A DNA stretch of 5,536 nt from positions 1 through 5,536 of the forward strand of contig JAISEZ010000053.1 of NCBI GenBank assembly GCA_031263835.1, in the 5' to 3' direction. The translations under genes and the position numbers were made by a program. A model generated the notes under the pieces. It did no database searches, was not told the DNA's origin, and was given only the letters and a program-made list of their open reading frames with translations. This DNA comes from Tannerella sp. GTDB taxonomy: Bacteria; Bacteroidota; Bacteroidia; Bacteroidales; Tannerellaceae. Shown here piece after piece: positions 1 to 4,313 of this stretch (the stretch's first letter is position 1; each line of letters starts with the position of its first letter).

Positions 1-32
1 GCTGCAGCACGGCTTCCGCGGCCCTGAAAAGC

Positions 33-36
33 GGAG
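33..36 (+). promoter_or_regulatory. Shine-Dalgarno-like GGAG before the Dabb gene
   Basis: GGAG lies 5 nt before the ATG at 42, which is good Shine-Dalgarno spacing. It supports the ATG at 42 as the start. It is the clearest such site in the window, since the other genes have little or nothing comparable. The argument is limited because Bacteroidetes often do not use Shine-Dalgarno pairing and because the reading frame stays open upstream. Confidence 0.4.
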
Positions 37-41
37 AAATC

Positions 42-329
42 ATGCACACGGTGATTTTTGACCTGAAACATCCGGCAGATTCGGCCGAAGCGAAGAAATT
101 CCTTGACGACGGCTGCCGGATACTGACCGGCGTTCCCGGCGTACGCGACTTTCAGGCATACCGCCAGTGCAGTCCCAAAAACGACTTTCAGTACGGTTTC
201 CTGATGAAGTTCGACGACCGGGCTGCGTTCGACGCCTACACCGCTCATCCGCTGCACGGCCGGTTTGTCAGGGAACGCTGGGAAACCGAAGTCGCCCGTT
301 TTCAGGAATCCGATTTTGTAATGCTGTAA
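42..329 (+). CDS. Dabb (stress-responsive A/B barrel) domain protein
   Basis: This 95-residue protein fits the whole length of a Dabb domain, a ferredoxin-like alpha/beta barrel that usually dimerises. What is seen: a first strand beginning HTVIFDLKH (residues 2-10), a helix, the turn GVPGV (30-34), a strand with SPKNDFQYG (44-52), and a closing helix containing AYTAHPLHGRFV (65-76). The two histidines of that helix (69 and 72) are typical of the family. Family members have varied or unknown roles, so no reaction is assigned. The ATG at 42 has a GGAG 5 nt upstream. However, the frame has no stop back to the left edge and reads a Cys at 3-5, so a longer secreted or lipoprotein form with an upstream start cannot be excluded. 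It is the first visible gene of a five-gene run; holB begins 2 nt after its stop. Confidence 0.82.
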   Translation: MHTVIFDLKHPADSAEAKKFLDDGCRILTGVPGVRDFQAYRQCSPKNDFQYGFLMKFDDRAAFDAYTAHPLHGRFVRERWETEVARFQESDFVML

Positions 330-331
330 AC

Positions 332-1459
332 ATGTATTTCAGAGACATCATCGGACAGGACGAACTGAAACGGCAGCTGATTCGGTCGGCGCATGAGGGG
401 ACGGTACCTCATGCACGGCTTTTCTGCGGAAAGGCCGGAACGGGTGCGTTTCCGCTCGCCCTGGCCTACGCCCGCTACCTGAACTGCACCGGACGGTCGG
501 AAACGGACGCCTGCGGACGCTGCCCTTCCTGCCTCAAGTACAACGGACTGATACATCCCGACCTTCATTTCATCTTCCCGATAGTCGCCGTGAAGGAACG
601 GAAAAAACAGATTTGCGACGATTACCTGCCGGAATGGCGCAGTTTTCTGGCCACTCACACGTATTTCGACCTGAACCTGTGGTTAAGCCACATGGATGCG
701 CTGAACAAGCAGGCGCTTATCTATGCGAGGGAAAGCAATGATATCCTCCACAAACTCAGCCTGCGAATCTATGAAGCGACCTTTCGCGTGCTGTTCATCT
801 GGATGCCGGAACGGATGCACCCGACCTGCGCCAACAAGCTGCTGAAAATGATTGAGGAACCGCCGCAGAATACCCTGATATTTATGGTGTCGGAAGAGCC
901 TGACCGGATACTGGGCACCGTCCTGTCGCGTGCACAGCGAATCAATGTCGGCCCCATTGCGGCGGAAGCGCTGGCGAAGACGCTGGAGCAGCCGCCCGGC
1001 GAGCTTCCGGCAGAGGAGGCTCTGCGGCAGGCGCGCCTGTCGCACGGGGATTATCTCCGGATGATGGAAAACATCCACATCAGCGAGGAAAACGAGTTTT
1101 TCCTGCAACAGTTCATTCGCGTCATGCGCAACTCATGGGCGCGAAACGTGAAAGAAATGAGAGCCTTCGCGGACGACATGGCCGGAATCGGAAGGGAACG
1201 GCAGAAGAATTTCCTCTCCTTCTGCCAGCGTCTGATTCGCGAGAATTTCGCCTGCCGTTTCAATGCCGGCGAAATGAACTACATGACTGCGGCGGAACAG
1301 ACTTTTTCCGAACGGTTTGCGGCGTATGTAAACGAGCGAAACGTGTTTGATTTCGTCAGTGAACTGTCCACGGCGGAGCTGCATATCGCCCGGAACGGTC
1401 ATGCCAAAATGATTTTTTTCGACCTGGCGCTCCGGATTACCGTCTTACTGAAAAAATAA
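332..1459 (+). CDS. holB: DNA polymerase III subunit delta-prime (clamp loader)
   Basis: This 375-residue AAA+ protein is the delta-prime subunit of the clamp loader, which with DnaX and delta places the beta clamp on primed DNA in the cytoplasm. What is seen: an N-terminal IIGQDELKRQL (6-16), then VPHARLFCG (24-32). The P-loop position reads GKAGTGAF (32-39) without the usual GK[ST], as expected for a subunit that need not hydrolyse ATP. Zinc-module cysteines are at 51, 60, 63 and 66 (ACGRCPSC), followed by HPDLHFIFP (74-82). The Walker B / box VII region has NKLLKMIEEPP (167-177). The sensor region reads LSRAQ (198-202), so the SRC motif is SRA. The C-terminal collar region is helical and poorly conserved. 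The start at 332 is chosen because it begins right at the conserved MYFRDIIGQ and lies 2 nt after the previous stop. An in-frame ATG at 167 would overlap the Dabb gene. DnaX is unlikely at this length. Confidence 0.93.
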   Translation: MYFRDIIGQDELKRQLIRSAHEGTVPHARLFCGKAGTGAFPLALAYARYLNCTGRSETDACGRCPSCLKYNGLIHPDLHFIFPIVAVKERKKQICDDYLPEWRSFLATHTYFDLNLWLSHMDALNKQALIYARESNDILHKLSLRIYEATFRVLFIWMPERMHPTCANKLLKMIEEPPQNTLIFMVSEEPDRILGTVLSRAQRINVGPIAAEALAKTLEQPPGELPAEEALRQARLSHGDYLRMMENIHISEENEFFLQQFIRVMRNSWARNVKEMRAFADDMAGIGRERQKNFLSFCQRLIRENFACRFNAGEMNYMTAAEQTFSERFAAYVNERNVFDFVSELSTAELHIARNGHAKMIFFDLALRITVLLKK

Positions 1460-1465
1460 CGGCCC

Positions 1466-2461
1466 GTGAAACTGTTCCGTACACTCCTGTTCATCCTTCT
1501 CCTTGCAGCGTCCGCCCCGCAGACGGGCTGTGACCCGAACGGGCGGAACGTCACGGCAGGTCCGGTACCTGTCCGGCGTTTCGACCGGGATTTCTATCGG
1601 TTGCTCCGGACGGATACGCCGGCGTTGCAGCAAGAGATAGCAGCCGGTTATGCGCCTCTGCTGAAGGTCATCGGAAAGAGCCTTTTCCGGACGGACAACA
1701 TGCAGACGTCCGCTCTGTTCGAGCGTTTGCTCAACTACTACGCCGAACCGGCGCTGAACCGGCTTTACCGGGATGCGCTGATACAGTATGAAGACGTGGA
1801 AACCGTCGAAAACGAACTGGGGAACGGTTTCCGTTTCCTGCAAAGCCGGTTTCCGGAGATGCAGATACCGGCGGTTTACCTGCACGTGTCCGGCTTGCAG
1901 CAGAACGTCATTGTGGCCGACAGCCTGCTTTCCCTCTCGATTGACAAATACCTCGGCGCCGACTATCCGCTTTACCGGGATTTCTTCCATGCCGGCCGGC
2001 TTCGCCGGATGGAGCGGGCCTACGTCGTCCCCGACTGCCTGACGGCCTGGCTGCTGTCGGAATATCCCTTCAGGGGCGACGGACGCATCCTGCTGGAACG
2101 CATGATTTATGAAGGAAAAATCAAATACATCCTCTATCAGGCCTGTCCGCAGCTTATCCCGGAAATGTGGATGGGCTACACGCCGGCGGAATATCAGTGG
2201 TGCAGGCAAAACGAAAAAGCGGTCTGGCGCCTGATGATTGAACGCAAACACCTGTACACGCCGGACGCGGCGACGGTCGGCAGGTATTTTTCCGATGCGC
2301 CTTCGACGTTCGTTGCCGACGGCGCGCCGGGGAATCTCGGCGTATGGATTGGCTGGCAGATTGTAACGAAATACATGGACAGGACGCATGTCTCGCTGGA
2401 AAACCTGATGAATGACGGGGATTACCGGGAGATTCTGCGGAAGTCGAAATACAAACCGTAA
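1466..2461 (+). CDS. gldB: GldB-family lipoprotein
   Basis: This 331-residue protein resembles the gliding-motility lipoprotein GldB of Bacteroidetes, which is membrane-anchored outside the cytoplasm. What is seen: an N-terminal hydrophobic segment (residues 3-17) ending in TGC with the candidate lipidated Cys at 22. The early RRFDRDFY (37-44) follows, then LSIDKYLGADYPLY (157-170), which is the most characteristic stretch. A helix LLERMIYEGKIKYI (209-222) has the position of a zincin-type helix but lacks HExxH. The tail has GVWIGWQIV (292-300) and ends SKYKP. The start is a GTG 6 nt after the holB stop; the next in-frame ATG (residue 79) would lose the signal peptide. The lipobox is imperfect, with Gln at -3. 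Many Bacteroidales that do not glide keep this gene, so motility should not be inferred, and GldB is not a core type IX secretion component. Its molecular role is unknown. Confidence 0.85.
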   Translation: MKLFRTLLFILLLAASAPQTGCDPNGRNVTAGPVPVRRFDRDFYRLLRTDTPALQQEIAAGYAPLLKVIGKSLFRTDNMQTSALFERLLNYYAEPALNRLYRDALIQYEDVETVENELGNGFRFLQSRFPEMQIPAVYLHVSGLQQNVIVADSLLSLSIDKYLGADYPLYRDFFHAGRLRRMERAYVVPDCLTAWLLSEYPFRGDGRILLERMIYEGKIKYILYQACPQLIPEMWMGYTPAEYQWCRQNEKAVWRLMIERKHLYTPDAATVGRYFSDAPSTFVADGAPGNLGVWIGWQIVTKYMDRTHVSLENLMNDGDYREILRKSKYKP

Positions 2462-2467
2462 AAACGT

Positions 2468-2968
2468 ATGACAAAAACTCAAAACGGAATGAAGATAATC
2501 AATGAGGCTCTGCTGGACGAAACGACCGCCGGAGCGAAAAGTTCGCCGCGCCTGCGGATGAACTTCAATTTCCACGAAGACCTGAACGACCCCGTCAACC
2601 GTCTGCTGAACGCAATGGAACCGGGCACGTATCTGCGTCCCCACCGGCACTGCCGTCCGGACAAACGCGAGATATTCCTGCTGTTGCGGGGCAGGATTGC
2701 GCTGTTTCTTTTCGACGGAGAGGGAAACATCACGGACACGCTTCTGCTCGACCCGCGGCGCGGCTGCTACGGCGGAGAAATTCCCGCCGGCGTATGGCAT
2801 GGCCTGCTGGTGCTGGAAACGGGCACGGTGCTTTACGAAGTCAAGCAAGGCCCGTTTGCGCCGCTGACGCCGGACAACCTGGCGCCCTGGTCGCCGCCCG
2901 TCGAGGACGCTGAAGCTGCCCGCAAGTATATGGATGACCTGTATAAACATATTAAACATATCGTATGA
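2468..2968 (+). CDS. WbuC-family cupin metalloprotein
   Basis: This 166-residue single-domain cupin is of the WbuC type. What is seen: an N-terminal part with SPRLRMNFNFH (26-36) and DPVNRLLNAM (41-50). Cupin motif 1 runs from Gly52 with metal ligands His59, His61 and Glu68 and ends in LLLRGR (71-76). Motif 2 is IPAGVWHGL (105-113) with His111. The complete His/His/Glu/His set implies a bound metal ion. The tail has VKQGPFAP (125-132), typical of the family, then a lysine- and histidine-rich end. WbuC was named from O-antigen clusters, but no sugar-biosynthesis genes are visible here, so the substrate is unknown. The ATG at 2468 lies 6 nt after the gldB stop. An internal ATG at 2489 (MKIINEALL) matches where many relatives begin and is a reasonable alternative. 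The stop overlaps the next gene's ATG as ATGA. Confidence 0.85.
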   Translation: MTKTQNGMKIINEALLDETTAGAKSSPRLRMNFNFHEDLNDPVNRLLNAMEPGTYLRPHRHCRPDKREIFLLLRGRIALFLFDGEGNITDTLLLDPRRGCYGGEIPAGVWHGLLVLETGTVLYEVKQGPFAPLTPDNLAPWSPPVEDAEAARKYMDDLYKHIKHIV

Positions 2969-3711
2969 CCTGCCGGCAGGCAATACAGGCCTTTTTAGCC
3001 GCCAGCCGCTACGAACGCATGGACTTGAAGGCCATACTGTTCGACATGGACGGCGTGTTATACGATTCCATGCCCAATCATGCGGAGGCGTGGGTGTCCG
3101 TCATGACGGACTGCGGCTACCGTTTTTCGCGGGAAGACGCCTACCTGAACGAGGGACGGACAGGCGCCGCTACCATCCGGCTGGTCTGCGACCGGGAGGG
3201 CATTTCCCTCTCCGACCGGGAGATTGACGCCCTTTACGACGAGAAAAAGGATGTGTTTCGTTCCCTGCCCGAACCGGCGCCGATGCCGGGAGGGTACGAC
3301 CTGTTGAAGAAAGTCACGGAAAGCGGTCTTGCGACGATGGTCGTGACCGGTTCGGGGCACGCCGACCTGCTGGACAGGCTGAACCGGACGTTTCCGGGCA
3401 TCGCCTTCCGTCGCGACCGGATGGTAACGGCCTTCGACGTGAAACACGGCAAACCGCATCCGGAACCTTACCTGATGGCGCTGGCCAAAGGGCGCTGGCA
3501 TCCGCGGGAAGTGATGGCGGTGGAAAATGCACCTCTGGGCATTGCCTCTGCCCATGCCGCCGGACTGTTTACCATTGCCGTAAATACAGGCCCCCTGTCC
3601 GACGCCTGTCTGCTGGATGCCGGCGCCGACCTGCTTTTCCACAGGATGGCGGATGTGGCCGACGCCTGGGAAGAACTCATGACGGCAACGGAAAGGGGAA
3701 TCAGGAAATAG
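2965..3711 (+). CDS. HAD-superfamily phosphatase, beta-phosphoglucomutase-like subfamily
   Basis: This 248-residue protein is a haloacid dehalogenase-type hydrolase with an alpha-helical C1 cap. What is seen: motif I FDMDGVLYDS (26-35), with Asp27 as predicted nucleophile and Asp29 as acid/base. The cap spans roughly residues 37-105 and includes NEGRTGAATIRLV (62-74). Motif II is VVTGS (126-130) with Thr128. The motif III lysine is Lys163 in HGKPHPEPYL (161-170). Motif IV is VENAPLG (186-192), where Asn188 stands where many relatives have a second acid. Late landmarks are NTGPL (207-211) and LDAGADLLF (217-225). The substrate is probably a small phosphorylated metabolite, but it cannot be read from the sequence. 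The start at 2965 overlaps the wbuC stop (ATGA), suggesting translational coupling. It adds 18 residues before the ATG at 3019, which sits right before LKAILFDMDG and is the alternative start. This is the last gene of the run. Confidence 0.88.
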   Translation: MTCRQAIQAFLAASRYERMDLKAILFDMDGVLYDSMPNHAEAWVSVMTDCGYRFSREDAYLNEGRTGAATIRLVCDREGISLSDREIDALYDEKKDVFRSLPEPAPMPGGYDLLKKVTESGLATMVVTGSGHADLLDRLNRTFPGIAFRRDRMVTAFDVKHGKPHPEPYLMALAKGRWHPREVMAVENAPLGIASAHAAGLFTIAVNTGPLSDACLLDAGADLLFHRMADVADAWEELMTATERGIRK

Positions 3712-3733
3712 TAGTTAGGGCGTATTTGCATAA

Positions 3734-3848
3734 ATGACAAAAAATATATGCCTGTGCGAGATGAAACTGACACAAACTCAATACGATCAAATATCCGACT
3801 GCTTTCCGAAGCATCGTGGCAATTTGACATCTACTGATTTGCAGGTTA
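3734..3848 (+). pseudogene. IS5-like transposase, 5' fragment
   Basis: From the ATG at 3761 the frame reads KLTQTQYDQI, then CFPKHRGN and TDLQV. This matches, from memory, the N-terminus of IS5-type transposases common in Bacteroidetes, where relatives continue into a conserved ENGCKWRGLP block. Here the similarity stops at about 3847, and the frame runs as unrelated sequence into a stop at 3938-3940. Only about 30 of more than 100 expected residues remain, so the gene is dead. A second ATG at 3734 would add nine residues. The IS end probably begins just after the HAD stop at 3711. The right boundary abuts a different, oppositely oriented transposase fragment with no visible spacer. The IS5 assignment is from motif memory only. 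Confidence 0.6.
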
Positions 3849-3983
3849 TCACATCACCTTCCCGTACAGTACCTTTGAACAGTAATCCGCCTGTGTATCT
3901 GCCGCTATGCCGGAAAATAATTCTTCCGGAATCAATTTGATCAAATCCGGCAAATCGGTTTTGTGCTCTGTAAATATGGACAT
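3849..3983 (-). pseudogene. Second transposase, 5' fragment on minus strand
   Basis: Reading the minus strand from the ATG at 3983 gives a 44-residue peptide with LPDLIKLIPEELFSGI (11-26), DTQADYCSKVLYGKVM (29-44) and then a TGA at 3851-3849. This resembles the start of a Bacteroidetes transposase, probably IS4-type (DDE), whose relatives continue with a hydrophobic LLLYGIL-like stretch. The similarity ends exactly where the plus-strand IS5-like fragment ends, so the remaining gene has been lost. A promoter-like TATCTTTG lies 14 nt before the ATG. The fragment is oriented towards the HAD gene. The family assignment is by recall of the N-terminal pattern and is less certain than the fact that the frame reads like a truncated coding region. 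Confidence 0.6.
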
Positions 3984-3997
3984 GGCTTTTTTTGCGG

Positions 3998-4005
3998 CAA
4001 AGATA
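3998..4005 (-). promoter_or_regulatory. Bacteroidetes -7 box for the minus-strand IS remnant
   Basis: The minus strand reads TATCTTTG, a full match to the TAnnTTTG -7 consensus, followed by GC and then the ATG at 3983. No convincing -33 TTG is seen at the usual distance. If still active, it would drive transcription leftwards through the truncated transposase and antisense to the 3' end of the HAD gene. Confidence 0.45.
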
Positions 4006-4094
4006 CGGTAAAATAATGATACTGAACAGTATTTGAAATCTTCCGAACACGACTGGGCAACGCCCTACGAACAGGACGACGCCACATTCACCAA

Positions 4095-4137
4095 GCCCTG
4101 CAAGGTAGGGAGATTTGAACATCCTACCTTGCAGGGC
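4095..4137. repeat. Perfect 15-bp inverted repeat with 13-nt loop
   Basis: The left arm GCCCTGCAAGGTAGG (4095-4109) is exactly complementary to CCTACCTTGCAGGGC (4123-4137). In RNA a further G-U pair could close the loop. On the plus strand a short T run (4141-4144) follows 3 nt after the stem, so it could act as a weak intrinsic terminator. The T run is short and no intact plus-strand gene ends nearby. Other options are an IS-related end, a dispersed palindromic repeat, or a hairpin in a long cstA leader if transcription also starts further upstream. Confidence 0.8.
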
Positions 4138-4177
4138 CTGTTTTGCCCGTCCTGCCGGGACAGTGCTTCCTCCGTCC

Positions 4178-4201
4178 CTCTGCTTGCCAGGTCCCGCAGA
4201 G
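4178..4201. repeat. Short imperfect inverted repeat
   Basis: CTCTGC (4178-4183) pairs with GCAGAG (4196-4201) around a 12-nt loop. It sits 41 nt right of the long palindrome. Alone it is weak and could be chance. It is listed because, with GTCC-TGCCG-GGAC at 4149-4161, it makes the 4095-4201 block unusually hairpin-rich. Confidence 0.35.
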
Positions 4202-4284
4202 ACGACACTATTATATCCTGTTTATTTCGCATCACTTACTCATCATTAACCGGCGTTGCGTGCAGTATAATGGGGATTATTTTT

Positions 4285-4292
4285 TACCTTTG
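4285..4292 (+). promoter_or_regulatory. Bacteroidetes -7 box of the cstA promoter
   Basis: TACCTTTG matches the TAnnTTTG -7 consensus and is followed by C, as is common. Transcription would start at about 4298-4300, leaving a leader of about 15 nt before the ATG at 4314. The -33 element is weak: a TTG at 4256-4258 is 26 nt upstream, longer than usual. The preceding T-rich stretch (4279-4285) is typical of such promoters. A weak -33 box would fit a promoter that needs an activator, but that is inference. Confidence 0.65.
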
Positions 4293-4313
4293 CCCGCAAA
4301 ATGACAGATACCG

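Larger units (their letters stand above)
3984..4313. other. Gene-free interval between IS remnant and cstA
   Basis: No convincing coding region lies here. An open frame on the plus strand from 4033 crosses both arms of the 4095-4137 palindrome and shows no family motif. The left part has short palindromes: ACTG-AA-CAGT at 4021-4030 and GGGC-AAC-GCCC at 4055-4065. The centre holds the long inverted repeat. At 4149-4201 there are smaller hairpin-prone sequences. The last 100 bases are AT-rich and hold the cstA promoter. The GC-rich part from about 4050 to 4200 differs from the AT-rich sequence on both sides and may be a separate repeated or inserted element. Confidence 0.6.

Noticed and set aside
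209..222. Within GldB (residue numbers given): active zinc protease
   Set aside because: The helix at residues 209-222 has a Glu but no HExxH pair of histidines, so there is no support for catalysis.
167..331. Upstream extension of holB to the ATG at 167
   Set aside because: The extra 55 residues overlap the Dabb gene in another frame, are arginine-rich and unlike any delta-prime N-terminus. The conserved protein begins at 332.
1445..2983. 512-codon open frame on the minus strand across gldB and the cupin gene
   Set aside because: Its translation is arginine-, valine- and glutamine-rich with no recognisable domain. It lies exactly antisense to two genes with clear family motifs, and long antisense frames are common in GC-rich coding DNA.
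3787..4122. 111-codon minus-strand frame across the IS remnants
   Set aside because: It reads a different frame from the minus-strand transposase fragment and fuses unrelated segments, so it is a shadow.
3712..4313. tRNA, rRNA, CRISPR array or riboswitch in the large intergenic region
   Set aside because: No cloverleaf, rRNA-like sequence, regularly spaced direct repeat or recognisable aptamer was seen. The only strong structure is the single palindrome.
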